This document shows positions 1 to 7,880 of a stretch of 64,000 bases of DNA, piece after piece (positions within the stretch are counted from its first letter, which is position 1; every line of letters starts with the position of its first letter). Location of the stretch: NCBI RefSeq assembly GCF_901538355.1, contig NZ_LR593887.1, positions 496,001-560,000 on the forward strand. The letters run 5' to 3'. The position numbers were made by a program, and so were the translations under genes. The notes under the pieces were generated by a model. It worked only from the letters and a program-made list of their open reading frames with translations, was not told the DNA's origin and made no database searches. The stretch comes from Tuwongella immobilis. GTDB lineage: Bacteria; Planctomycetota; Planctomycetia; Gemmatales; Gemmataceae.

Positions 1-207
1 TCCCATTTTGGCGAAGGTCAGCACACCGCAAACCGCCGCAATCACCGGGGCCGCCCAGGGCGATCGTGCCTTCAATGCCAACAGAACCGCGAAGGTGTAG
101 GGCACCGCGCTGGCCACGCCCAACGGGAGCGACAAATCGACCAGGAAGACTACCACCACCAACACGATCGCCCCCGCAAGTGGCGAACGAGACAACAGCG
201 ACCCCAT
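1..207 (-). CDS. Membrane protein N-terminus, probably sensor histidine kinase (partial)
   Basis: Only the first 69 codons lie in the window; the gene continues past the left edge. The start ATG (205-207 on the minus strand) has an excellent Shine-Dalgarno GGGAGG seven bases upstream. The peptide starts MGSLLSRSPLAGAIVLVVV and has at least two hydrophobic helices separated by short polar turns, with a VDLSLPLGV...VPYTFAVLLAL pattern. That pattern is common in the membrane-sensor region that precedes PAS and kinase domains in bacterial histidine kinases. The kinase assignment is inference, since no catalytic part is visible. It is transcribed divergently from the nitrate operon and shares a 281-base upstream region with it, so a regulatory link is possible but not shown. 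Confidence 0.6.
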   Translation of the reverse strand, partial: MGSLLSRSPLAGAIVLVVVVFLVDLSLPLGVASAVPYTFAVLLALKARSPWAAPVIAAVCGVLTFAKMG

Positions 208-352
208 GCGAAAGCCTCCCAATCCAGCGACCGGTTGCCCGCGACTTGTGCAGCAAGGGCAGGCGTCCTGCTTGCATCCTGCGCAGTCGATGTCGGGGGA
301 TGACTCCAAAAATCGACCACGGATCGAAACCGAGAATTCCCGAAAAACCTCT

Positions 353-386
353 CGTGATATGCGTGGAAAACCACGTTTTTATCACG
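353..386. promoter_or_regulatory. 34-bp interrupted palindrome, candidate regulator site
   Basis: Two nested inverted repeats are centred between the divergent genes. The outer arms are CGTGATA (353-359) and TATCACG (380-386). The inner arms are CGTGG (362-366) and CCACG (371-375) around AAAA. It ends 24 bases before the -24 element of the sigma-54 promoter at 410. It could be an enhancer or operator for the nitrate operon or the left-hand gene. The inner hairpin followed by five T could alternatively act as a small rightward terminator. Which of these applies cannot be told from sequence alone. Confidence 0.5.
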
Positions 387-409
387 TGCCAATTGAGAAA
401 ATTTGTGGT

Positions 410-425
410 TGGCACGGGGGTTGCA
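410..425 (+). promoter_or_regulatory. Sigma-54 (RpoN) promoter of the nitrate operon
   Basis: The sequence TGGCACG, four bases, TTGCA matches the classical -24/-12 sigma-54 consensus at every core position, with GG and GC twelve bases apart. The predicted transcription start is near 436, giving a leader of about 50 bases before the ATG at 489. Sigma-54 control of nitrogen assimilation is well established in other bacteria, which fits the downstream genes. Confidence 0.8.
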
Positions 426-488
426 TTCGGTGTGTCTCGTCGTCGAATTCCAATGGCTTCTCCCGATTTGTGCCTTAGGACCCTGTTT

Positions 489-1328
489 ATGACGCAGCAT
501 TCTCCGTCGCCTCCCCTGGTGTCGGCCAGGCGGGTTGCGCCCATCGTCCGTCGTGGCACGGTCTACCTGGTTGGTGCCGGCCCGGGTGCATCGGATCTGA
601 TGACGCTGCGGGGATACCGCATCTTGCGTGCCGCGGACGTGGTTTTTCACGATGCTCTGATCGCCCCGGAAGTATTAGCAGAAGCGAATCCGTTCGCCCA
701 GTTGATTTCGGTGGGCAAACGGGGATATTGTGTCGGTTCCACCCGTCAAGAAACCATCCATGATGCGCTCGTTCGCTGGGCGAAACTGGAGAAATCGGTC
801 TGCCGATTGAAGTGCGGCGATCCGTGTATTTTTGGACGCGGCGGCGAGGAAGCGGTGCATTTGGCCGGGGCGGGGGTGCCGTTCGAACTGGTGCCCGGCG
901 TCACTTCGGCGATTGGCGGCTGTGCCCTGGCAGGAATTCCGCTCACGCACCGCGATGTTGGCCAATCGCTGGCATTGATTACCGCTCATCACGACCCCGA
1001 TTCGGCGGAATGCACCCACGATTGGGCCGCGCTGGCTCGATTGACCACGTTGGTGTGCTACATGGGCTATCGGCATCGGCACCGAATCGCGGCCAAGCTG
1101 CTGGCGGCGGGCAAATCCGGACAGACGCCGGTGGCGATTCTGCAAGCCGCGACCATGCCCCATGAGCAGATCACCATTACCACATTGGAATCACTGGCGG
1201 TTTCGACTTCCGAATTTGTCCCCGATGCTCCCGGTCTGATTGTCATTGGCGAAGTCGTTCGCTTTCGGGAGCAATTGTTCCCATTCGCATCGTCCCTGGC
1301 CGATTGTTCCCAAGGAGTGACCGCATGA
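489..1328 (+). CDS. cobA: Uroporphyrinogen-III C-methyltransferase (SUMT)
   Basis: This enzyme transfers two methyl groups from S-adenosylmethionine to uroporphyrinogen III, giving precorrin-2, the precursor of sirohaem needed by NirB. The 279-residue protein shows the family signatures in order: VYLVGAGPGASDLMTLRG near the N-terminus (SAM loop), RLKCGDPCIFGRGGEE (usual RLKxGDP), and VPGVTSAIG. It is the single-domain form without the CysG dehydrogenase/chelatase part, so those steps must be encoded elsewhere. The frame is open further upstream, but the ATG at 489 begins the conserved domain at the usual distance and lies just downstream of the sigma-54 promoter. It ends in an ATGA overlap with nirB, so the two are translationally coupled. 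Confidence 0.9.
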   Translation: MTQHSPSPPLVSARRVAPIVRRGTVYLVGAGPGASDLMTLRGYRILRAADVVFHDALIAPEVLAEANPFAQLISVGKRGYCVGSTRQETIHDALVRWAKLEKSVCRLKCGDPCIFGRGGEEAVHLAGAGVPFELVPGVTSAIGGCALAGIPLTHRDVGQSLALITAHHDPDSAECTHDWAALARLTTLVCYMGYRHRHRIAAKLLAAGKSGQTPVAILQAATMPHEQITITTLESLAVSTSEFVPDAPGLIVIGEVVRFREQLFPFASSLADCSQGVTA

Positions 1329-3763
1329 TCGCACCGGCAATTCCGCAGAAGCCCAAATTGGTCGTCATCGGCAATGGCATGGCCGGGGCGCGCCTGCTCG
1401 AAGACATCCTGGCGGCAGATCCCGACCGCTTTGACATTACCGTGTTCGGCGATGAACCGTATGGCAATTACAATCGAATTTTGCTGTCGAATGTGCTCAA
1501 TGGCAGTCAGGAACCCACGGAAATCTTCCTGAATCCGTTGGCCTGGTACGCGGAGAATGGCATCACCTTGCATGCGGGCAAGCGGGTGACGGCGGTGGAT
1601 CGGGCGGCCCGGACGGTCACGGCGGACGATCTCACGGTTCCGTATGATGTACTGGTGTTTGCGACGGGGAGCAAGCCGTTTGTGCCGCCGATTCCGGGGA
1701 CAACGCTGCACGGCGTATTCGTGTTCCGCACGCTGGATGATTGCCGAAATATCGCGGAATATGCACTCGATGCCAAGAAAGCGGTGGTCATTGGCGGCGG
1801 GCTGTTGGGATTGGAAGCCGCCAAGGGGTTGATGACGCATCAGGTGGAAGTGACCGTCGTAGAGATGGCACCCTGGCTGATGAGCGTGCAGCTCGATGAA
1901 TCGGGCGGCCAAGTCCTCCAGCAGACCATCGAAAAAATGGGCATTCTCGCCCGCACCAAGACCAGCACCCAGGCCATTTTGGGCCATCGACGGGTCACCG
2001 GCGTGCGCTTCGCCGATGGCAGCGAAATCGATGCGGATATGGTCGTCATCTCGGCGGGGATTCGTCCGAATATCGATTTGGCACGCGAAATTGGCCTGGA
2101 ATGTGACCGTGCCCTGGTGGTGGACGATCATCTGCAAACCAGCGATCCGGCGATTTTCGGTGTGGGCGAATGTGTGCAACATCGCGGGATGGTCTACGGA
2201 TTGGTGGCCCCGATTTGGGAACAGACCAAAGTGTTGGCCCAACGGTTGACCGGCACCCACCCCGATGCCGCTTATGTGGGGTCGAAAATTGCGACCAAGC
2301 TGAAAGTCATGGGCGTCGAATTGGCCAGCATGGGCCGGATGGCGGATCTGCAACCCACCGATGAGGTCGTGCAGTTTAGCGAGCCGGGGCGACAAGTGTA
2401 TTGGAAGGCGATTATTCGAGACGGGAAGGTGAACGCGGCCTGTTTGCTGGGCGATTTGGGGCCGGCGGATCATCTCGTGCGGCTGTTCCAATCGGGCCGA
2501 CCCGCCCCCGAACGACGCTTGGAATTGTTCTTCACCGCGGGATCGAATGAGCGGGAAACCTCGCTGGCGGACCTGCCGGAGAGTCACCCCGTCTGCGATT
2601 GCAATGGCGTCACCAAAGGCACGATTTGCGATGCGATTCGTGCCGGGAAATGCACGATTCCGGCAGTCGGAAAAGCAACACGGGCTGGAACCGGGTGCGG
2701 CTCGTGCAAGAAACTCATCAAGGGACTCATCGAAGCCGTCGCGGGCGGAATCAAGGCCGATCCCAGCGAAAGTTGGTATGTGCCGGCCGTTCCGATGGAT
2801 AAAGCGACGCTGGTGGCTGCGGTGAAGGAACGCGGCTTGCGAAGTGTCTCGGCTGTGCTGCGGGAATGGGGCACCGGCGACGATGAAAAGAGCAAAGCGG
2901 GGCTGGCCTCCATGCTCAAGGGAATCTGGGGGAGCGAGTATATCGATGAACGCGATGCCCGATTTGTCAACGATCGTGTGCATGCGAATATCCAGAAAGA
3001 TGGCACGTTCAGCGTGGTTCCGCGAGCGTATGGCGGCGTGACCACGGCCGATGATCTGATCCGCATTGGCGAAGTGGCCAAAAAGTATAACGTGCCCATG
3101 CTCAAATACACCGGCGGTCAGCGCATCGACCTGTTGGGCATCAAAAAGGAAGATTTGCCCCATGTCTGGCGGGATTTGGGCATGCCCAGCGGACACGCCT
3201 ACACCAAGGCATTGCGCACGGTGAAAACTTGTGTTGGCAGCGAATTTTGTCGCTTCGGCACCAACGATAGCACCAGTCTGGGAATCGCCCTGGAGAAGCG
3301 GTATCAGGGCTTTGAATTTCCCGCCAAGGTGAAGCTGGGTGTAAGCGGCTGTCCGCGAAATTGTGCGGAAAGTACCGTCAAAGATGTCGGGATTATCGCC
3401 ACGGAGGGGGGCGATTGGGAAATTTCGATCGGTGGCGCGGCCGGGGCGCATGTCCGCAAGACGGATGTGCTTTGCCGTGTGAAAACCCAAGCGGAAGCGA
3501 TTCGCATCATCGGCCGCTTCCTGATTTACTACCGCGACAACGCCAAATGGCTGGAGCGCACCTACGATTTCGTCCCACGAATTGGCCTGGAGCGCGTGCG
3601 GGAAATCATCGTCGAGGATGTGCTGGGCATCGGCGAGCAACTCGATGCCGAAGTCGAGAAAACCGCCGCAGCCTATGTTGATCCCTGGTTGGAACGCGAT
3701 GCCCCGGTTTATCCCGGTCAATTCGACCAGCCACGTCTGATTTCGCTTCCGGTACTGAGTTAA
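1325..3763 (+). CDS. nirB: Assimilatory nitrite reductase [NAD(P)H], large subunit
   Basis: It reduces nitrite to ammonium in the cytoplasm with NAD(P)H. The 812-residue protein begins with a FAD-binding motif (VVIGNGMAGARLLED) and an NAD-binding motif (VVIGGGLLGLEAA). A BFD-type [2Fe-2S] domain follows (Cys near 424, 426, 458, 461). The C-terminal nitrite/sulfite reductase part has the [4Fe-4S]-sirohaem cysteines in CVGSEFC (near 637) and SGCPRNC (near 676). Length and order are normal for NirB. The start was set at 1325 because it overlaps the cobA stop (ATGA) and has AAGGAG eight bases upstream. NirD follows after 63 bases. Confidence 0.96.
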   Translation: MIAPAIPQKPKLVVIGNGMAGARLLEDILAADPDRFDITVFGDEPYGNYNRILLSNVLNGSQEPTEIFLNPLAWYAENGITLHAGKRVTAVDRAARTVTADDLTVPYDVLVFATGSKPFVPPIPGTTLHGVFVFRTLDDCRNIAEYALDAKKAVVIGGGLLGLEAAKGLMTHQVEVTVVEMAPWLMSVQLDESGGQVLQQTIEKMGILARTKTSTQAILGHRRVTGVRFADGSEIDADMVVISAGIRPNIDLAREIGLECDRALVVDDHLQTSDPAIFGVGECVQHRGMVYGLVAPIWEQTKVLAQRLTGTHPDAAYVGSKIATKLKVMGVELASMGRMADLQPTDEVVQFSEPGRQVYWKAIIRDGKVNAACLLGDLGPADHLVRLFQSGRPAPERRLELFFTAGSNERETSLADLPESHPVCDCNGVTKGTICDAIRAGKCTIPAVGKATRAGTGCGSCKKLIKGLIEAVAGGIKADPSESWYVPAVPMDKATLVAAVKERGLRSVSAVLREWGTGDDEKSKAGLASMLKGIWGSEYIDERDARFVNDRVHANIQKDGTFSVVPRAYGGVTTADDLIRIGEVAKKYNVPMLKYTGGQRIDLLGIKKEDLPHVWRDLGMPSGHAYTKALRTVKTCVGSEFCRFGTNDSTSLGIALEKRYQGFEFPAKVKLGVSGCPRNCAESTVKDVGIIATEGGDWEISIGGAAGAHVRKTDVLCRVKTQAEAIRIIGRFLIYYRDNAKWLERTYDFVPRIGLERVREIIVEDVLGIGEQLDAEVEKTAAAYVDPWLERDAPVYPGQFDQPRLISLPVLS

Positions 3764-3791
3764 TTTTCCAAGGCATTTGCGAACCATTTCC

Positions 3792-3810
3792 AGGCGAGTT
3801 CGTCTCGCCT
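3792..3810 (+). other. Hairpin between nirB and nirD
   Basis: AGGCGAG (3792-3798) and CTCGCCT (3804-3810) form a perfect seven-base stem with a five-base loop. It lies between the nirB stop and the nirD Shine-Dalgarno sequence (GGGGGAGGG, 3812-3820). There is no T run, so it is unlikely to be a full terminator. It could instead stabilise or process the operon mRNA, or tune nirD translation. Confidence 0.45.
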
Positions 3811-3826
3811 CGGGGGAGGGTACATC

Positions 3827-4168
3827 ATGAACTTAGCGATTTCACCCACGCGGATGGTGTCGGTACGGGTCTGTCGGGTGGACGAATTGCCCATTGGCTT
3901 GGGGCGGGCGTTTGAAATTGGTGGCCAATCGGTGGCCATCTTCCGCACCCGCAGTGAGCGCATCTTTGCCCTGGCGAATCGCTGTCCGCACAAGGGCGGG
4001 CCGCTGGCGGATGGCATGCTTGCGGGCGAATCGGTCGTCTGTCCTATGCATAGCTTTCGATTTGATCCGCAGGATGGCGCGTGCGATCAACCCGGAATCT
4101 GTGCGGTCACCACTTATCCGGTGGATGTGGTTGCGGACGAAGTATTTGTGCAAATGCCCCAGGAATAA
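3827..4168 (+). CDS. nirD: Nitrite reductase small subunit, Rieske-type
   Basis: This is the 113-residue partner of NirB. It carries a Rieske [2Fe-2S] fold: CPHKGGPLADG (C-x-H) and CPMHSFRFD (C-x2-H) are the cluster ligands. NirD proteins form a complex with NirB; some have lost the ligands, but this one keeps them. A strong purine-rich ribosome site ends seven bases before the ATG. The nitrate reductase gene follows after 29 bases in the same operon. Confidence 0.93.
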   Translation: MNLAISPTRMVSVRVCRVDELPIGLGRAFEIGGQSVAIFRTRSERIFALANRCPHKGGPLADGMLAGESVVCPMHSFRFDPQDGACDQPGICAVTTYPVDVVADEVFVQMPQE

Positions 4169-4197
4169 GTCGCTATTCTGCTCCCGAGGAATCGCCG

Positions 4198-6396
4198 ATG
4201 CGTTCTGCGCTGCCGCAAATTGATCCACCGACTCTGCCCGAGTTGGCCAACCTGGGAACTCGCACCCACTGCCCGTATTGTGCGTTCCAATGCGGCACCG
4301 TGCTCACGCTCGATCCGCCCGCCAGGCCATCCAGCGGCGAGACAGATGGGACCATCACACCGACAGTTCGGATTCAGGGCGATCCAGATTTCCCGGTCAA
4401 CGCGGGGAAATTGTGCATCAAAGGGTGGACCGCCGGCGAGTTGCTGCGGCATCCGCAACGCGTGTTGCAGCCGCAGATTCGTGGGCGAGACGGTCGTTGG
4501 CAGCGTGCGACGTGGGAGGCGGCGCTCGATCTCGTCGCGGAGCGATTGCAGCGGATTCAGCAGCAGCACGGGACCGATGCCGTCGGCGTGTTCGGATCGG
4601 GAGTTCTGACCAACGAAAAGGCGTATTTGCTGGGGAAATTCGCACGATTGGCGCTGAACACGCCGCACATCGATTACAACGGCCGCTATTGCATGTCGAG
4701 CGCGGCCGCCGCCGGAAACAAGGCATTTGGAATCGATCGCGGTCTGCCGTTTCCCGTGGGGGATCTCGTCCTGGCCGAGACGCTGTTGATTGTCGGTTCC
4801 AACCCGCTGGAAACGCTGCCGCCGATGGTCCAATGGTTGGATCAGCAGCAGGAATTGGGCGGACGATTGATCGTGGTCGATCCGCGCCGCACCGCCACCG
4901 CCCAGCGAGCGCAGTTGCATCTGGCCGTCACCCCCGGCGCGGATTTGGCCTTGGCCAACGGATTGCTTTACCTCGCCATTGAAGAGAATCTCGTCGATCG
5001 GAATTTCCTGACCAATCGCACAACCGGCTGGGATGCGGTTCGGCGAACGGTGTTGGATTATCCGCCGGTGCAGGTGGAGCGACTGACCGGAATTTCCGAA
5101 TCAGCGATGCGGCAAACCGTCCGCTGGCTGGCCAAGCCGAACCGCGGGCTGATTCTCACCGGACGCGGGACCGAGCAGCATGCCAAGGGTGTCGATTCCG
5201 TGCTGGCGTGGATCAATTTGGCGTTGGCGTTGGGCCACGTCGGGGAACCGGGCAGCGGATTTGGCACGCTCACCGGCCAGGGCAACGGGCAAGGCGGACG
5301 CGAGCACGGCCAAAAAGCCGATCAGTTGCCGGGCTATCGACTCATCGAAATCGATGCGCATCGGGAGCATGTGGCCCGCGTCTGGGGAGTCGATCCCGCG
5401 AGTCTGCCCCGCAAAGGACGCAGTGCCGTGGAATTGCTCGATTCGCTGGGGCAACCGAATGGCATTCATGGCTTGCTGGTGATGGGGTCGAATGTGGCGG
5501 TGGCATCGCCGGATTTGCCGCGAATTCACGAACGGTTGCGTTCGCTCTCGTTCTTGGCCGTGTGCGATCTGTTCGATCACGAAACGGCCCAATTTGCCGA
5601 TGTCCTGCTGCCGGTGACGCAATGGGCAGAAGAAGACGGCACCATGACCAATTTCGAGGGGCGGGTGATTCGTCGGCGAACGGCGATTGCCCCCCCGCCG
5701 GGAGTTCGCACCGATGGCTGGATTCTCTCGGAATTGGCCCAGCGATTTGGGCAGGGCGATCGATTTCGGTACGATTCCACGGAAGCAATTTTTGATGAAT
5801 TGTGTCGGGCGACCGCAGGGGGAGTCGCCGATTATGCGGGGATGTCGTATGCTCGAATCGAGCAATCGGCGGGGCTATTTTGGCCTTGTCCGCATCCCGC
5901 GCATCCGGGCACTCCGCGGCTGTTTGCCGATCGCTTTTTCCATGCCGATGGCAAGGCCAAATTGCACCCCGTTCAGCATCGTCCTGCTGGTGAGGAGCCG
6001 GATTCGGACTACCCGATTTACTTCACCACAGGCCGCGATTTGGAGCATTACAATTCCGGCACGCAGACTCGCCGCTCGCCGACGTTGGCCGGGAAAAAGC
6101 CGATGCCCCGGCTGCAAATCCACCCCGATTTGGCCGCCGAGCATGGCATCGTGGCGGGCTGTCGGGTGACGATCGCCTCTCGACGATCGGCGGTGGAATT
6201 TCTCGCGGAAATCACCCGGAATATCCGTCCCGATACACTGTTTGCCCCGTTCCATTGGGGGGGACGCGATGCGGCCAATCTCCTGACGCAGGCGACACTG
6301 GATCCGACCAGTCGTATGCCAGAATTCAAGCTCGCCGCCGTGCGAATTGTGGCGGTCCAACCCGCAATCGAATCGTTCCAGGAACTCGAATCATGA
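4198..6396 (+). CDS. nasC: Assimilatory nitrate reductase catalytic subunit (molybdopterin)
   Basis: It reduces nitrate to nitrite at a Mo-bisMGD centre in the cytoplasm. The 732-residue protein starts with a [4Fe-4S] motif, C25-x2-C28-x3-C32 and C73 (CPYCAFQCG ... KLCIKGW). The molybdopterin oxidoreductase domain follows (GRYCMSSAAAA, GSNPLETLPP, and the GQGNGQGGREHGQKADQLPG segment typical of Nas/NarB enzymes). A molydopterin-dinucleotide-binding domain ends the protein. There is no signal peptide and no C-terminal [2Fe-2S] domain; that module is present in the next gene instead. The ATG at 4198 was chosen over an earlier in-frame ATG because it does not overlap nirD and has CGAGGA eight bases upstream. 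It ends in an ATGA overlap with the flavoprotein gene. The name follows Bacillus usage (NasC = catalytic). Confidence 0.93.
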   Translation: MRSALPQIDPPTLPELANLGTRTHCPYCAFQCGTVLTLDPPARPSSGETDGTITPTVRIQGDPDFPVNAGKLCIKGWTAGELLRHPQRVLQPQIRGRDGRWQRATWEAALDLVAERLQRIQQQHGTDAVGVFGSGVLTNEKAYLLGKFARLALNTPHIDYNGRYCMSSAAAAGNKAFGIDRGLPFPVGDLVLAETLLIVGSNPLETLPPMVQWLDQQQELGGRLIVVDPRRTATAQRAQLHLAVTPGADLALANGLLYLAIEENLVDRNFLTNRTTGWDAVRRTVLDYPPVQVERLTGISESAMRQTVRWLAKPNRGLILTGRGTEQHAKGVDSVLAWINLALALGHVGEPGSGFGTLTGQGNGQGGREHGQKADQLPGYRLIEIDAHREHVARVWGVDPASLPRKGRSAVELLDSLGQPNGIHGLLVMGSNVAVASPDLPRIHERLRSLSFLAVCDLFDHETAQFADVLLPVTQWAEEDGTMTNFEGRVIRRRTAIAPPPGVRTDGWILSELAQRFGQGDRFRYDSTEAIFDELCRATAGGVADYAGMSYARIEQSAGLFWPCPHPAHPGTPRLFADRFFHADGKAKLHPVQHRPAGEEPDSDYPIYFTTGRDLEHYNSGTQTRRSPTLAGKKPMPRLQIHPDLAAEHGIVAGCRVTIASRRSAVEFLAEITRNIRPDTLFAPFHWGGRDAANLLTQATLDPTSRMPEFKLAAVRIVAVQPAIESFQELES

Positions 6397-7880
6397 TTCG
6401 CGAAACGCTTGCCATCATCGGCAACGGCATGGCCACGGGGCGACTGCTCGATGACCTGCTCCGCCGCGATGCGCTGAAACGCTACGAAATCATCGTTTTC
6501 GGCGAAGAACCGCACGGCTGCTACAACCGAATTCTGCTCAATCGCGTGCTGCTGGGCGGCTCCACCGACGAAATCACCTTGAAACCCGCTAGTTGGTACG
6601 CCGAGAGGGGCATTCGCCTCATCACGGGCGACCCGGTGGTGGCGGTCTCCCCGGCCGCGCAACGCTTGTGGACGCAATCCGGCGGGGAATTCTTCTTCCA
6701 CCGCGTGATTTTCGCTACCGGCAGCGTGGCGCGGTTGCTCCCCGTCGATGGAATCACTGCCCCCAATGGCCGCTGGAAAGACGGGCTGGCGGTCTATCGC
6801 ACCGTGGCCGATTGCCAGCGAATCCGCGAGGTGGCCCTGCGAAGCAAGCACGCGGTGGTAGTGGGCGGCGGCTTGCTGGGGCTGGAGGCCGCCAAAGCGC
6901 TCGCCGATCTCGGGCTGCAAGTCACGCTGCTGCATCTGTTTGATACGCTGATGAATCGGCAGTTGGATCGCGTGGGATCGGCCATGCTACGCCGCGCCAT
7001 CGAGCGCATGGGCATTCGGGTGATGACGTCCGCCAATACCCAGGCGATTCTGGGCACCCAGCGCGTGGAAGGCGTGCTGCTGACTAACGGCGAGCGCATT
7101 GCGGCGGAACTGGTGGTGGTGGCCAGCGGCATCAAGGCCCGAATCGAATTGGCCAAAGACGCCGACATTCCCACCAACGCCGGCATCCTGGTCAACGATC
7201 GCCTGGAAAGTAGCGTTCCACGGGTGTACGCGGTGGGCGAATGTGCCGAACATGCGGGCAAAGTGTACGGCATTGTCCAGCCACTTTACGAGCAGTGTGC
7301 GGTGCTGGCGGCGGTGCTGATGGATGCGGAATCGGCGGCCTATCGTGGCTCGAAAGTGTATACCCGCCTGAAAATTGTCGGGATGGATGTCGCCAGCATG
7401 GGGGATATTGAACCCCAGACCGATCAGGACGAAGTGGTGCAAATTATCGAAGAACGACGCGGAATCTATCGGAAATTGATTATTCGAGAGAATCGCCTCG
7501 TCGGGGCGGTGCTGGTGGGGGATACCTCCCTGGCGGCGGCGCTGGTGCGTCGCTACGAGCGGGCCGATCCGTTGCCCGCGAATCGGCTTGATTTGTTCGC
7601 CTCGGACGATCGCATCGGCGAATCGACCGCCGAACGCATGATTTGCAATTGTCATCAGGTTTCGGAATCCGCGATTGTCGAAGCGGTGCGGGGTGGCTGT
7701 CGCACATTGCCGGAGTTGGTCACGCGCACCGGCGCGGGGACGGGCTGCGGCTCCTGTCAGGGACAACTCGCCGCCGTTTTGCGCCAATGCGGCTCGGCTC
7801 GACTCTCCTCGCCGGCCCCCGTGGTGTCGGCGTTTTCGATCGAATCAACCCCCCATTCCTGTGAGAAAATCCATGACTAA
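6393..7880 (+). CDS. nasB: Nitrate reductase electron-transfer flavoprotein (NasB-like)
   Basis: This 495-residue FAD/NAD(P)H oxidoreductase probably passes electrons from NAD(P)H to the nitrate reductase encoded just upstream. It resembles the N-terminal half of NirB: FAD motif AIIGNGMATGRLLDD, NAD motif VVVGGGLLGLEAA, and a C-terminal BFD-like [2Fe-2S] domain (MICNCHQV near 417, GAGTGCGSCQGQL about 35 residues later). It has no sirohaem domain, so it is not a second nitrite reductase. It starts in a four-base overlap with the nitrate reductase stop and overlaps the transporter start by eight bases, so all three are tightly coupled. The NasB name follows Bacillus usage; Klebsiella calls the equivalent NasC. 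Confidence 0.85.
   Translation: MIRETLAIIGNGMATGRLLDDLLRRDALKRYEIIVFGEEPHGCYNRILLNRVLLGGSTDEITLKPASWYAERGIRLITGDPVVAVSPAAQRLWTQSGGEFFFHRVIFATGSVARLLPVDGITAPNGRWKDGLAVYRTVADCQRIREVALRSKHAVVVGGGLLGLEAAKALADLGLQVTLLHLFDTLMNRQLDRVGSAMLRRAIERMGIRVMTSANTQAILGTQRVEGVLLTNGERIAAELVVVASGIKARIELAKDADIPTNAGILVNDRLESSVPRVYAVGECAEHAGKVYGIVQPLYEQCAVLAAVLMDAESAAYRGSKVYTRLKIVGMDVASMGDIEPQTDQDEVVQIIEERRGIYRKLIIRENRLVGAVLVGDTSLAAALVRRYERADPLPANRLDLFASDDRIGESTAERMICNCHQVSESAIVEAVRGGCRTLPELVTRTGAGTGCGSCQGQLAAVLRQCGSARLSSPAPVVSAFSIESTPHSCEKIHD

Noticed and set aside
1067-3787. A 906-codon open frame on the minus strand across nirB
   Set aside because: It is fully antisense to nirB, whose domains and cofactor cysteines are clear. 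Its peptide is rich in His, Arg and Gln with no known motif, as expected from an antisense frame in G+C-rich DNA.
6393-7880. A second NirB-type nitrite reductase
   Set aside because: The protein shares the NirB N-terminal half but lacks the sirohaem domain, so it fits an electron-transfer subunit for the nitrate reductase.
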